A DNA stretch of 64,000 nt. Origin: Planctomycetota bacterium (GTDB taxonomy: Bacteria > Planctomycetota > Planctomycetia > Pirellulales > PNKZ01). The stretch is taken from assembly GCA_018242585.1 (NCBI GenBank), contig JAFEBQ010000027.1:62001-126000 (forward strand). The letters run 5' to 3'. Of this stretch, positions 7,989-16,810 are shown piece after piece. Below the pieces are notes generated by a model. It ran no database searches. It had not been told where the DNA came from and saw only the letters and a list, made by a program, of their open reading frames with translations. Position 1 is the stretch's first letter. Every line of letters starts with the position of its first letter. A program made the translations under genes and the position numbers.

Positions 7989-8975
7989 ATGAATCAATCG
8001 ACCAGCGAGCAAGTTGCCATGCCCGTCGGGCGCATCGCGCCGGCCCCCACCGGAGCGCAGCATGTTGGCAACGCACGGACCTATTTGCTCGCCTGGCTGT
8101 CGGTGCGGTCGCGCGAGGGGCGGTTGATCCTGCGCATCGAGGATCTCGACTCGCCGCGGCTCAAATCGTGGGCCGTTGACCAGGCGCTCGAAGACGTCGC
8201 CTGGCTGGGCCTCGACTGGACCGAAGGGCCGGACATCGGCGGCCCGCACGCGCCGTACATTCAATCGCAGCGTCGTGCGCTCTACGACGATGCGCTGCGG
8301 CAATTAAAGCAAGCCGAGCGGGTTTATCCTTGCACCTGCACGCGCCGCGACGTGGCGGCCGCGGCCAGCGCCCCTCATGCCGAGCACGAAGGGCCGAACT
8401 ATCCTGGCACGTGCGCCGGCCGCTCGGTGGCCGATGCCGCGCGGCTTGGCGAGCAGCCGTTCGTGTGGCGATTCCGGGCCTCGAACGTCGAGCGCGCGTG
8501 GCACGATCGAGTCATTGGAACCAAGGCTGCAAATGTTGCGCGAGAACTGGGCGACTTTATCATCGCGCGAGGGGACGGCGCGCCGGCGTATCAATTGGCT
8601 GTGGTGGTGGACGACCATGTAATGGGGGTGAGCGAAGTATTGCGCGGCGACGATCTGGTGCCGAGTACCTGGCGACAGCTCGATCTGTACGACTTCTTCG
8701 GCTGGCAGCCCCCCGAGTTTGCCCACGTCCCGCTGGTAGTCGGTCCCGATGGCCGGCGGCTGGCCAAGCGGCATGGCGACACGCGGCTGGCGCAACTGCG
8801 CGAGGCCGGCAAGTCGCCCGAGCGTTTGATCGGTCTGCTGGCCTGGTCGGCCGGCTTGATCGACGAGCCGCGACCGTGCCAGCCCGCGGACCTTCTCGAC
8901 AACTTTGATCTGGCCCAGTTGCCGCGCACGCCTTGGGTACTAACCGCGGACCTCTGGCAAAGCCTGCTCACGTAG
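7989..8975 (+). CDS. gluQ: Glutamyl-Q tRNA(Asp) synthetase
   Basis: 328 residues, far shorter than a full GluRS (~470) because the anticodon-binding domain is missing, as is typical of GluQ-RS. The class I HIGH motif appears as HVGN after GRIAPAPTG, and the KMSKS loop as LAKRHGD. A zinc site is visible: C-T-C in YPCTCTRRD and Y-x3-C in NYPGTC, the CxC...YxxxC arrangement of the family. The enzyme charges glutamate onto queuosine at position 34 of tRNA-Asp. A distinct downstream gene partner is not visible; the next gene converges. Confidence 0.9.
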   Translation: MNQSTSEQVAMPVGRIAPAPTGAQHVGNARTYLLAWLSVRSREGRLILRIEDLDSPRLKSWAVDQALEDVAWLGLDWTEGPDIGGPHAPYIQSQRRALYDDALRQLKQAERVYPCTCTRRDVAAAASAPHAEHEGPNYPGTCAGRSVADAARLGEQPFVWRFRASNVERAWHDRVIGTKAANVARELGDFIIARGDGAPAYQLAVVVDDHVMGVSEVLRGDDLVPSTWRQLDLYDFFGWQPPEFAHVPLVVGPDGRRLAKRHGDTRLAQLREAGKSPERLIGLLAWSAGLIDEPRPCQPADLLDNFDLAQLPRTPWVLTADLWQSLLT

Positions 8976-9014
8976 AATAACCGGCGTCGCAGTCGGCATT
9001 GAGTGGGCGCGGCG

Positions 9015-10145
9015 TTAGCGCCGGCGGGTGCGAATCCAGCGCTGATCCGTTTCGCTTAGATTTCCGAGCGTGATCTTGATGGTCGAGCCGTCGACTTTGC
9101 GCAAGCGCACTTCGCCCCCCGTTGCGCCGACGAACTCCGCTGTGCCAAGTGCGATACCCACTGCGTTCGTCCAGGCTCGCAGCTCACGTTCTTTCGCCGC
9201 CGGCGGCTCTTTGGTCGGTTGGCTAGCTGCCGCTTGAGGGGGCTTCGCGCCGGCGGGCGTCTTTGCGACTGGTTTGTTGCTCGACGTGGTGGGCGAATTC
9301 GCGGTGGGAAGGTTCCACATCTTTTCGACCAGCGCGTACCCCTGAGGGTCATAAGTCTTCAACTCGGCGCGCGTGAAGGGCTGGTAATTGCAGCCCACGA
9401 AGTACATACACGAAATCTCGGCAAAGTATTCGAGCTGATTCGTGGCCGCGTACGCCGCCGGTAGCACGGCCCCTTTGTCGTTCGGAACATTGTGATACAG
9501 GTTCTGCTGCATCGCGTGCTCCCAGGCCGCGAGGATGTCGGACTGCTTCTCGGGCCAGTGTTCAAGCTGATGGGCGTGGCTCAGCTCGTGGACCAGCACC
9601 TTGACCGACCAGAAATCAGAAAGTTCCACGTAATTGGCGGCGGAATGAATCACCAGACAGCTTCGCCAGCGTGAATCGAGGTTGGGATGAAAGTCGGGCG
9701 CGTTCTTCTGGTGGTAATTGGCGCCGCTGTCCAGCCCGCCGCCGCGTGCCTTGGAACCGTATAGCAAAAAGATCGGCAGCTTGCGCAGGTCGGCGTGGCT
9801 GTCGCGCGGCAGAATCTGCAACACGTCAGCCAGCCGTTGGGTCAGCCGCTGCATCGCCCGCTGGGCCGTCGCCTGATCGCCGTCGATCAACTCTTGTTCA
9901 ACGTGAATCGTCCAACCACCTTGCTGGAATTGCTTGTACTGGCGTGGTGGCTCGCGGAAGTTGACCTTCGGTTGCGGAGTTCCGCCGGCGGGCTGGGCCT
10001 GGGCGTCAACGGGAATCGTCATGTGGAAGGCCAGGACAAGCAGCGCGGCTACGCCTCGTAATAGCTGTCGTAGCCCGGAATACTTTGGAGTCGTGCGATG
10101 CGTCACGGAATCGTTCCTTGGCTTCCGGTCCAGGGGGCGAAGCAT
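9015..10145 (-). CDS. Secreted HExxH metallopeptidase-like protein with C-terminal SHD1 domain
   Basis: 376 residues. An N-terminal hydrophobic segment (LLRGVAALLVLAFHMTIPV) followed by AQA suggests Sec export, with the true start possibly a few codons inside. A zinc-peptidase motif HELSHAHQ (about residue 190) is followed by NQLEYFAEIS, where the Glu could be the third ligand. After a Pro/Ala/Lys/Thr-rich linker (about 280-320), the last 55 residues match the SLA1 homology domain 1 pattern: LRAWTNAVG, then AEFVGATGGEVRLRKVDGS and LSETDQRWI. SHD1 is found in yeast Sla1 and in many planctomycete secreted proteins. Substrate unknown. Confidence 0.85.
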   Translation of the reverse strand: MLRPLDRKPRNDSVTHRTTPKYSGLRQLLRGVAALLVLAFHMTIPVDAQAQPAGGTPQPKVNFREPPRQYKQFQQGGWTIHVEQELIDGDQATAQRAMQRLTQRLADVLQILPRDSHADLRKLPIFLLYGSKARGGGLDSGANYHQKNAPDFHPNLDSRWRSCLVIHSAANYVELSDFWSVKVLVHELSHAHQLEHWPEKQSDILAAWEHAMQQNLYHNVPNDKGAVLPAAYAATNQLEYFAEISCMYFVGCNYQPFTRAELKTYDPQGYALVEKMWNLPTANSPTTSSNKPVAKTPAGAKPPQAAASQPTKEPPAAKERELRAWTNAVGIALGTAEFVGATGGEVRLRKVDGSTIKITLGNLSETDQRWIRTRRR

Positions 10146-10261
10146 TAATCGCAGAGAGCAATTGAACGCGCCTTAGCTTACCAGGGAAGGGCGCCTTGTG
10201 CAGGAATTCGGGCCTTTCAGTGCGTCTCGGCAGCGTCGCCTTAGTGACCTATATTTGTAGC

Positions 10262-10867
10262 ATGACGACCGCTACGCCCACGCCCAACCCGAGTCCGTTG
10301 TCCGCCGAGCAGCACCAGCAGTTGCTCGAGGCCAATCGCCAGGCACGCAAGATTTATGCCGCGGCCAAGGTGGCGTCGTTCAACGGCTGGAGCATTGGCA
10401 TCATTGCCGGCTTGTCAGTGCCGTTTGCGCTGGGAAGCTGGCCGGCGATGACGTTGCTCCTGGGGCTGGCCGTGGTGGTCTACAACGAATTCCGCGGCCG
10501 CAAGCAACTTCGACTGTTCGACGCCGCGACGGCGCGGATGCTGGGCTGGAATCAGGTCGGGCTGATGTTTTTGCTGTTCGGCTATTGCGGCTGGAGCTGG
10601 TACCTGGCCCATTACACCAAGGCCGATCTACCCGCCGAGCTGCAACAACTGCGCAGCGCGCCTGAGTTTGCCAGCACGTTCGGCTCGGTCGAAGGGCTGT
10701 ACCGGCTGATCACCACGCTGCTGTATGGGGGCGTGGCGGCTGCGACCTTGGTGTTCCAAGGATTGAACGCCCTGTATTACTTCACACGCGCGTCGATCAT
10801 CCGCGCGTACGTTGCTCAGACGCCCGCTTGGGTGCTGGAACTGCAACGTACAAACATCGCGGCATAA
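10262..10867 (+). CDS. Integral membrane protein of unknown function
   Basis: 201 residues from the ATG at 10262; the frame is open back to 10196, but that stretch reads as non-coding. The N-terminal 40 residues are soluble and Pro/Gln-rich. Four hydrophobic segments are visible: two close together at ~45-80 (IGIIAGLSVPFALGSW and MTLLLGLAVVVYNEF), one at ~100-120 (GLMFLLFGYCGWSWYLA) and one at ~155-180 (LITTLLYGGVAAATLVFQGL). Family not recognised. It stands alone between two genes on the opposite strand. Confidence 0.8.
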   Translation: MTTATPTPNPSPLSAEQHQQLLEANRQARKIYAAAKVASFNGWSIGIIAGLSVPFALGSWPAMTLLLGLAVVVYNEFRGRKQLRLFDAATARMLGWNQVGLMFLLFGYCGWSWYLAHYTKADLPAELQQLRSAPEFASTFGSVEGLYRLITTLLYGGVAAATLVFQGLNALYYFTRASIIRAYVAQTPAWVLELQRTNIAA

Positions 10868-10917
10868 AAGGCGCGGCCTGCGCCGATCCGCAACCGATGA
10901 CGCAGGTCGCTCGCGAT

Positions 10918-11553
10918 TTACTCGCCGGCGGTCTGCAACCGAGCGTGGTTGTTCAGCACAAACTCATGCTCGGGATCAAGACGGCGAGCCTGCTCCAAGT
11001 CCGCCAGCGCCCGCGTGATGTCCCCCTGCTTTTCCCAGGCGGCAGCCCGGTTGTTGTAGAGCAGCGCCGAGTTCGGCATCAGACGGATCGCGGTCGAGAA
11101 ATCGGCGATCGCCTTGTCCATGTGCCCCGCCTCGAAGTGGGCGCGGGCGCGGCCGTTGTAGGCGGCGGCTTGCGGGTGCAGTCGGATCGCGGCGTCATAG
11201 TCGTCGATCGCTGCCTCAAACTCACCCAGACTGCGGTAGACGTTGCCACGCGCGAACAACAGTTCGGCGTTTTGCGGCTGGACGCGCAGTTGGCGGTTGA
11301 AGTAGTCCAAGGCTTCGCTGGCCGGCAGCACGTGATCGCGCTTGACCCAGCCTGACTTGCCGTTGTTGACCAACAGCCATTGGCCTTCGACCGACTCGAT
11401 GCGCAACTGAGCGCCGGCTGGCACGACGTCGACGACTTCCTTTTCGATTTTGACTTCGCTGCGCCGCAGCGCGACGACCGACTGCCCACGCTCAAAGGCC
11501 AGGGCGGCCGAGCCAATGGAAAGCAGGCACAAAGCAACAATAACGCGTTTCAT
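10918..11553 (-). CDS. Exported SH3-like/TPR protein
   Basis: 211 residues starting MKRVIVALCLLSIGSAALA, a clear Sec signal peptide. Residues ~22-75 look like a bacterial SH3 domain (ending QWLLVNNGKSGWVKRDHVLP). Residues ~85-205 hold about three and a half TPR units (for example AELLFARGNVYRSLGEFEAA and ALLYNNRAAAWEKQGDITRA). This combination usually mediates protein-protein contacts in the periplasm. No partner is evident from the neighbours. Confidence 0.85.
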   Translation of the reverse strand: MKRVIVALCLLSIGSAALAFERGQSVVALRRSEVKIEKEVVDVVPAGAQLRIESVEGQWLLVNNGKSGWVKRDHVLPASEALDYFNRQLRVQPQNAELLFARGNVYRSLGEFEAAIDDYDAAIRLHPQAAAYNGRARAHFEAGHMDKAIADFSTAIRLMPNSALLYNNRAAAWEKQGDITRALADLEQARRLDPEHEFVLNNHARLQTAGE

Positions 11554-11764
11554 TAAGTCTCGTCCTGTGAATATTGGGTGACCGCGGGGCGTCGCGGCGT
11601 GGTAGTCGGAAGGTTGTGGCGATCAGTGCTTCGCTAGAACTGGGGCGCGAAGGGCGCCAAATCGAAGCGCGAACGACAATCAGGAGCGCACGTGTTGCTC
11701 TGGGAAGGAAATGCGCGGCAATCAACCGAGCAATCGTGCGCAGGCGACTTGCGAGAGAGTTGCG
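11554..11764. other. Intergenic stretch, nothing recognised
   Basis: Open frames here are short and lack the codon bias of the neighbouring genes. No strong hairpin, RNA gene or repeat was found. It probably contains the promoter of the SH3/TPR gene on its left. Confidence 0.4.
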
Positions 11765-12127
11765 TCAAATCTGCAACTGAGCGCACAGGAAGGGCGCTGA
11801 GAGGTCGGACGAAACGACGTTACCTCGGACGAGGCAATAACCTTGATGACCGAAGCGATCGGCCAGTTCCGAATCGGGCGAGACGTGGGCCAGGAGCGGC
11901 GACTTCCACGAGCCTTGTTCATCGTCGGATGTGCGGCGCTGCGAATTTTCGATGCGACTGACCGCGATCACCGCTTCGCCCGGCAGGCCCTGGCCGATGG
12001 TCTGGGTTTGCTGGGGAACGCCGGCCAAGTCGTCCGCCCGGCTCGACACATCGCGCGCGTGGCAATTAATGGCGGTGCCAAACGCAGCCAGCCAAATCAG
12101 GGCGCGAATATGTGCCAGGAGATGCAT
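11765..12127 (-). CDS. Small exported protein, unknown
   Basis: 120 residues from the ATG at 12127. The N-terminus MHLLAHIRALIWLAAFGTAI followed by NCHA resembles a Sec signal peptide. The codons are strongly G/C-ending, as in true genes here, which is why I accept it. The rest is hydrophilic with no recognised domain; three cysteines remain in the mature part or at the cleavage region. The ribosome-binding site is weak, so the start is uncertain. Confidence 0.55.
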   Translation of the reverse strand: MHLLAHIRALIWLAAFGTAINCHARDVSSRADDLAGVPQQTQTIGQGLPGEAVIAVSRIENSQRRTSDDEQGSWKSPLLAHVSPDSELADRFGHQGYCLVRGNVVSSDLSAPFLCAQLQI

Positions 12128-12367
12128 GGAAAAACAGCCGAAATACGACAATTTGTCCGACTCAATAGATATTATCGGCCGCCGCGAATTGCACAAGATT
12201 ATTTCATCTTAATTCCACGCAACATAAGCAGCGATTGATGATCTGCCGGGGAATTCCAGCCTTTTCGTAGCCAATAGGCGGCCTCGTCCAGGCACTGGCA
12301 CGGGCGGTATACTTCAATCGCAAGCTGCCGGAGGTGGTTTGCGGATGCCGATTCTTTGATGCGGCAG

Positions 12368-12441
12368 GTCCCCGTAGCTCAGTTGGATAGAGCAGCGCTT
12401 TCCTAAAGCGCAGGTCGCAAGTTCGAATCTTGCCGGGGACG
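12368..12441 (+). tRNA. tRNA-Arg (anticodon CCT)
   Basis: A full cloverleaf can be drawn: acceptor GTCCCCG/CGGGGAC, D-stem GCTC/GAGC, anticodon stem GCGCT/AGCGC with loop TTCCTAA, variable loop AGGTC, T-stem GCAAG/CTTGC with loop TTCGAAT, discriminator G at 12441. Anticodon CCT reads AGG codons. The 3' CCA is not encoded. It sits alone between a small exported-protein gene and the convergent tsaE gene. Confidence 0.97.
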
Positions 12442-12570
12442 CTTTGGGGTGGTGCGGCTACCGCCGCAACTCGATCACGTCGATGTATGCCGAACCTTAC
12501 AAGGTCGGCAGCTTTTCGGCGATCGACAAGATTCTGAAAACGCGGGCCGTGCGCTGGCGGCATGAACTGA

Positions 12571-13050
12571 TCAATGCGCGCGGAGTTCCGATGCCAGTTT
12601 GTCGAGTGTCGCTTCGTATTCGCTGCCGCGTGCCGTGAAGTCGAACTGCCGCGTGGTGGCGTCGAGTGACGCGATACGCACGGCCAGGCGTTCGCTGGGC
12701 AAGTAATCGGCCACGCGCTCGGCCCATTCGATCACGGTCCAGCCGTCGCTGGCCAGGTATTCGTCGACCGTCAGATCGAGCAAGTCTTCCGGGCGTTTCA
12801 GCCGATAGGCGTCGAAATGAAACATCGGCTGCGGGCCAGGGTACTCGTGGACCAGCACGAAGGTCGGACTGCTGACGGCGCGCTCGTCGGCGCCGGCTGC
12901 CGCGGCCAACGCCCGGACCAGGCGCGTCTTGCCAGCCCCCAGCGGGCCGTCGAGGGCCAGCATCGCGCGGCGTGGCAACGCGGCGGCCAGTGCGCTGGCC
13001 AGGCGCACGGTCGCTTGTTCGTCAGGTGCGGTGAAGGTCCAGTGTTGCAT
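12571..13050 (-). CDS. tsaE: tRNA threonylcarbamoyladenosine biosynthesis ATPase TsaE
   Basis: 159 residues from the ATG at 13050; the frame continues upstream but only as a shadow of the ThiL gene. Walker A is LDGPLGAGKT, followed by the TsaE block SSPTFVLVHEYPG, then HFDAYRL and the Walker-B-like region ending VIEWAERV. It acts in the TsaB-TsaD-TsaE complex that makes t6A at position 37 of ANN-decoding tRNAs. It starts 4 bases after the thiL stop, so the two are co-transcribed. Confidence 0.95.
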   Translation of the reverse strand: MQHWTFTAPDEQATVRLASALAAALPRRAMLALDGPLGAGKTRLVRALAAAAGADERAVSSPTFVLVHEYPGPQPMFHFDAYRLKRPEDLLDLTVDEYLASDGWTVIEWAERVADYLPSERLAVRIASLDATTRQFDFTARGSEYEATLDKLASELRAH

Positions 13051-13054
13051 GGCG

Positions 13055-13966
13055 TCAATGCTGCCAACCGGTGGTGGCCAAGGGAACAGGTTTGCCATCC
13101 GGCGTCGATTGCCACAGGCCAGGTTGTTCGACAAAACGCCCGATCGCGGTGATCGGAACAGTGAGCGACTGTTCTCGCACAATGCGGGCCGCTTCGTCCG
13201 CCGGGACGGCCAGCAGCAACTCGAAGTCTTCGCCGTCCCCCAGGGCGTGATCGAGCGCAGTTTTACCGGGCTGCTCGGCCGCCAATTGATGGGCCGCTGG
13301 CGCGCTGGGAATCGCCTGCAGGTCCAGGCAAGCGCCACAGCCGCTAGCTTTGGCCAGTCGCGACAGGTCGAGCGCCAGCCCGTCGCTGATGTCCATGCCC
13401 GCATGCAACGTGTAGCGCTCATGCAGCGCGAGCGCCTCGGCAATCCGCGGTTGGAAGTCGAAGTGGTGGCCGAGAATGCTGCCACCCAGCGCGCCGGTGA
13501 CCAGGATGACGTCCCCCGGCTTGGCCCCATCGCGCCTGAGGGGGCCGCGTGGCGTCAGCGATCCAAACGCGGTGACACTGATCACCAGTCCGCCGTCCCA
13601 GGTGTTGGTGTCGCCGCCGGCCAGCGCGACGTCGAACTCGTCGCACAAGGGAAGCATCCCCTCGTAGAGCGCTTTGGCCAGTTCGAGCGCCCCGTGGCGC
13701 GGCAAAGCCGCCGCGATGACCACCGCGGTGGGGCGAGCGGCCATGGCGGCCAGATCGCTGAGATTCACTGCCAGCGCCTTGCGGCCGACGCGGCGTGGAT
13801 CGACTTCGGCGAGGCGAAAGTCCACTCCTTCGGTCAGCATGTCGACCGTGACGACGGTGGTGGCGTCGGGTGTGGCCAATAGCGCCGCGTCGTCGCCAAT
13901 GCCCAGCGGCACGCGACGATGCGGAGGAACACGTTCAGCCAGCCAGGCGAGGAATTCAGCTTCCAT
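13055..13966 (-). CDS. thiL: Thiamine-monophosphate kinase
   Basis: 303 residues from the ATG at 13966 (MEAEFLAWLAERV). PurM-like ATP-grasp-type fold motifs of ThiL are clear: GIGDDAALL near residue 25, VDMLTEGVDF, GRKALAVNLSDLAAM, LAGGDTN, and MDISDGLALDL near residue 205. It phosphorylates thiamine monophosphate to the pyrophosphate. It is followed by tsaE at a 4-base spacing, an arrangement giving translational coupling although the pathways differ. Confidence 0.95.
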   Translation of the reverse strand: MEAEFLAWLAERVPPHRRVPLGIGDDAALLATPDATTVVTVDMLTEGVDFRLAEVDPRRVGRKALAVNLSDLAAMAARPTAVVIAAALPRHGALELAKALYEGMLPLCDEFDVALAGGDTNTWDGGLVISVTAFGSLTPRGPLRRDGAKPGDVILVTGALGGSILGHHFDFQPRIAEALALHERYTLHAGMDISDGLALDLSRLAKASGCGACLDLQAIPSAPAAHQLAAEQPGKTALDHALGDGEDFELLLAVPADEAARIVREQSLTVPITAIGRFVEQPGLWQSTPDGKPVPLATTGWQH

Positions 13967-14061
13967 ACCTGGGAGTATGGCCGAGGCGACGGAAACGATA
14001 AAGTGGAAACGATGAACGATCAATGAAAACCGCCGAAGGGCGGACTTTTATCGATTCGCGT

Positions 14062-15420
14062 TTATCGTTTATCGTTTCCCGTTTTGTGCGAGACGGTGAG
14101 GTGGCCGTAGAGCGTTTCGCTGCCGCGGAGGATGTAGAACTTCAGCGGCGAGGTCTCGGCAAAGTCCGGCCGGGTGAGAACGTAGCTCACGTTGTCGACC
14201 GCCACCGTTTCCCAGACGTGCATACCGACCAGCACGTCGCCGCGGCGGATGCCTTGGCGGCTGGCGGGGCTGTCGTTGCGGACGTCGGTGATCAGCAGAC
14301 CGCCTCGATAGTGCGTCTTGTATTGTTGGAACTGCCGGGCTGGCACTGGTTCAAGCCGCAGCCCTAGTTCATCCCACACGGGGTCTTGGGCCAGCTTGCC
14401 CGACTGGGGCAGGCCAGCCAGCACCAGCTCGAGCTGCACGGGCTTCTTATTCCGCTCGACAGTGAACGCGACCGCGTCGCCGGCCTGGTGCCCCAGGATC
14501 GCCCGCTCGACATCCAGGGGCAGGCTGACCATGCGGTTGTCGACGCTGGCGATGACATCGCCAACTTTCAAGCCGATATTGGCGGCGGGGCTGTCGGCTT
14601 CGATGCTTTGTACGGCCACTTGGCCCGCCTTGGGGCTGTGGACGTGGACGCCGTGCCAGGTCTTGTCGACGCGCCGCGTCGTTAGCAGATCGGACGCCAC
14701 GTTCAACACCTTGTCAACCGGGATGGCGAAGCCGATCCCTTGCGCGCCGGCTCGCACCGCGACGTTCAGGCCGATCATCCGTCCCTCGATGTTCAACAGC
14801 GGACCACCGCTGTTGCCGGGATTGATGGCGGCGTCGGTCTGGATCAGGTCGTCATAATGTTGCGTTTCGCTGACCTGCACGCTGCGATGCAAGGCGCTCA
14901 GGAGGCCGACGGTGACCGTGTGTTCATAGCCATAGGCGTTGCCGATGGCGATCACCGTCTCGCCGCACATCAGGTCGCTCGAGGTGCCGATGTCGAGCAC
15001 GTCGAATGGCTGGTCGGCGTCGATCTTAATCACGGCCAGGTCGGTCTTGGGATCGTGCGAGATCAGCTTCGCGACGTGCGTCTGGCGCGAGGCGGTGGTG
15101 ACCATGATCTTCTTCACCCCGTCGACGACGTGATGATTGGTGATGATGTAACCGCGTTCGTCAATGATGACGCCGGTCCCCATGCCGTTGACGCGGCGCT
15201 TGCCGTCGCCCGAGCGAGCGTCGGTCGAATCGACCAGCTTCTCGCCGTGAATGTTCACGACCGCGGTGCGCGCCGCCTCGACGGCGTTGACAATCGGAGT
15301 CCGCCGAGCTTCGGAAATCTCGGCTTGGGCCGGATGAATCGGCAGCGAACTCTGCGCCGCTAGCAGGACCGCGAAAAGAACCCAGCGGGGCCCAGGACGC
15401 AGGGGTGAACGAACAAGCAT
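14062..15420 (-). CDS. HtrA/DegP-like periplasmic serine protease with two PDZ domains
   Basis: 452 residues from the ATG at 15420. Signal peptide RWVLFAVLLAAQSSLPIHPA then AQA. Trypsin-like triad: His in ITNHHVVDG, Asp in KTDLAVIKI, Ser in NPGNSGGPL. The first PDZ domain covers about residues 260-350 (SPAANIGLKVGDVIASVDNR) and a second about 380-450 (SPASRQGIRRGDVLVGM). The enzyme family degrades or senses misfolded envelope proteins. Monocistronic by context, separated from thiL by about 95 bases. Confidence 0.93.
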   Translation of the reverse strand: MLVRSPLRPGPRWVLFAVLLAAQSSLPIHPAQAEISEARRTPIVNAVEAARTAVVNIHGEKLVDSTDARSGDGKRRVNGMGTGVIIDERGYIITNHHVVDGVKKIMVTTASRQTHVAKLISHDPKTDLAVIKIDADQPFDVLDIGTSSDLMCGETVIAIGNAYGYEHTVTVGLLSALHRSVQVSETQHYDDLIQTDAAINPGNSGGPLLNIEGRMIGLNVAVRAGAQGIGFAIPVDKVLNVASDLLTTRRVDKTWHGVHVHSPKAGQVAVQSIEADSPAANIGLKVGDVIASVDNRMVSLPLDVERAILGHQAGDAVAFTVERNKKPVQLELVLAGLPQSGKLAQDPVWDELGLRLEPVPARQFQQYKTHYRGGLLITDVRNDSPASRQGIRRGDVLVGMHVWETVAVDNVSYVLTRPDFAETSPLKFYILRGSETLYGHLTVSHKTGNDKR

Positions 15421-15737
15421 AGTCGACTCGCGGCGGCTCGAAGATGTGCGAACTAGGGCGCGAAGACGGAGCGATACGCCGCCGGTGCTACCCACGATCG
15501 ATTCGAACTACTCCACTTCATCGACCCAGCCGTAACCGCGCTTGATTGCACGCGGAGCAGGTGGAATAACATGCCCAATTTGACACCCGGTTCTGGCCAT
15601 CGGCACGCAAACGGCGCGAACCGATTCAAGTGCCTGTGATGAGCGCCGAATGATGAGTGATGAATGAAAGGAAAGGACTGCTAGCGGTGACATTTGGCTG
15701 CTACTGCTGCCATTCATCACTCAGCAATCAGCATTCA
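15421..15737. other. Intergenic region holding an inverted repeat
   Basis: 317 bases with no credible gene. It contains the inverted repeat listed separately (15654-15723) and presumably the promoter of the HtrA gene at its left end. Confidence 0.5.
15654..15723. repeat. 13-bp perfect inverted repeat (TGAGTGATGAATG)
   Basis: TGAGTGATGAATG at 15654-15666 is the exact reverse complement of 15711-15723, with a 44-base spacer. A second imperfect copy of the same word (CATTCATCAC) recurs at 15732-15741, running into the stop of the lipoprotein gene. The composition (ATG/CAT-rich) differs from flanking coding DNA and suggests a dispersed intergenic element. Confidence 0.6.
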
Positions 15738-16199
15738 TCACTTGCCGAAGGCCACCGGCGCTGGAACCAGCATCGGCTGGAGCGCTGGCGCGAACACCGG
15801 CCGCGTGGGGACCGGGTGCAGATCGTGAGTCCCGGCCGCTTCGATCAGCGGCTCGTTGACCGCTGGCGCCATTTGATGACCATAGTGCCACCAATATGAA
15901 AACCGGCTGCCATGCCCGCAGCGTTCAATGTGTGGCGGGCACGCTTCGTGGGCGGCCATGACGACGCTATCGGGCTGCGCTGCGGCACTCGTCTGCTGCT
16001 CCGGCGATGGCGTCGGCATGGTTGGCGATTCGGCAGAGGCCTGCTCGGCGTCGGCCGCCGGCACATACTCGCCGCAGCCCCGGCCGCAATGCCGGCCGTG
16101 AACATGGCCGCACTGCCGGCACATGGGTGATGCGCAGGCGCTGAGCAATGAGCTGGACAGCAGCAGTATGAGCAGCGTCACTCGATGGGTTGCTAGCAT
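15738..16199 (-). CDS. Cys/His-rich lipoprotein
   Basis: 153 residues from the ATG at 16199. MLATHRVTLLILLLSSSLLS is followed by the lipobox cysteine (LLSAC), so it should be lipid-anchored. The mature N-terminus is extremely Cys/His-rich (CRQCGHVHGRHCGRGCGEY), and a second cluster HEACPPHIERCGHG follows a Ser/Pro/Gln-rich linker. These clusters could bind metal. The C-terminus is Pro/Val-rich. No known family assigned. Confidence 0.75.
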   Translation of the reverse strand: MLATHRVTLLILLLSSSLLSACASPMCRQCGHVHGRHCGRGCGEYVPAADAEQASAESPTMPTPSPEQQTSAAAQPDSVVMAAHEACPPHIERCGHGSRFSYWWHYGHQMAPAVNEPLIEAAGTHDLHPVPTRPVFAPALQPMLVPAPVAFGK

Positions 16200-16486
16200 G
16201 AATGGTTCGAGCGCAGGTTGAAGTGACGGTGGTCTCCTAATGATTTGATCGGACGAGCGCCGGCGGCAAATTGAGCGCGATCGGCAAAGGCTACGCATAA
16301 TCGCGCAATTCGCGCCGGCGCAATGACAGCATGTCGTCGCGCCAGCAAAGCCGCCTTGATCGCAGGGCGGCGTTCGGCGTACACTCCGTCGCCGCGCTCA
16401 GATGGTCATGGACCAGCCGGACTTTCAATCGTTACCCAGCGGTTAAGTCACGGCGAGCGGCAACATCAAGCGGCAAGGAGGCCGAG

Positions 16487-16810
16487 ATGAGCTTCAATTC
16501 GTTCGTGGCCGGGGCTGTCATTGGCGGCGGCTTGGTTTACGGAGCGCTGTCCTATCACATCCTGCGAACTGACACCGGCATCGAGTTTGTACCCAAGACG
16601 ACGCCGATGTTCGCCGAGGCCTACCTCGACGTCCGCCATTTCACGGCCAATGACTGGGCGCGACACAAAGCGACGACCCAGGCGATCGTCGCCGCCAAGA
16701 AGACTCATCTGTTCACGGCGATGGGACTTTCGGCGATCCCCGGCGCCGAGCCCGTGCAGCAAGCCGGCCACACGGCCGAGGCCTGGCCCACGCCCTGGCC
16801 TGGACGTTAA
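16487..16810 (+). CDS. Membrane-anchored small protein, unknown
   Basis: 107 residues from the ATG at 16487, chosen because AAGGAGG (16475-16481) sits 5 bases upstream. Residues 5-25 (FVAGAVIGGGLVYGALSYHI) form one glycine-rich membrane helix. The remainder is soluble with charged helices and a Pro/Trp-rich end. I do not recognise a family. Ribosome site, codon bias and anchor all support it as a gene. Confidence 0.75.
   Translation: MSFNSFVAGAVIGGGLVYGALSYHILRTDTGIEFVPKTTPMFAEAYLDVRHFTANDWARHKATTQAIVAAKKTHLFTAMGLSAIPGAEPVQQAGHTAEAWPTPWPGR

Noticed and set aside
12204-12563. 119-codon minus-strand frame across the tRNA-Arg region
   Set aside because: It reads IRTCDLRFRKALLYPTELRG opposite the tRNA, the well-known false protein made by translating a tRNA antisense.
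13051-13530. N-terminal extension of the TsaE frame by 160 codons
   Set aside because: It lies wholly inside thiL in another frame; the ATG at 13050 starts the conserved TsaE domain.
15508-15720. 70-codon minus-strand frame in the HtrA/lipoprotein gap
   Set aside because: It runs through the inverted repeat and lacks codon bias and ribosome site.
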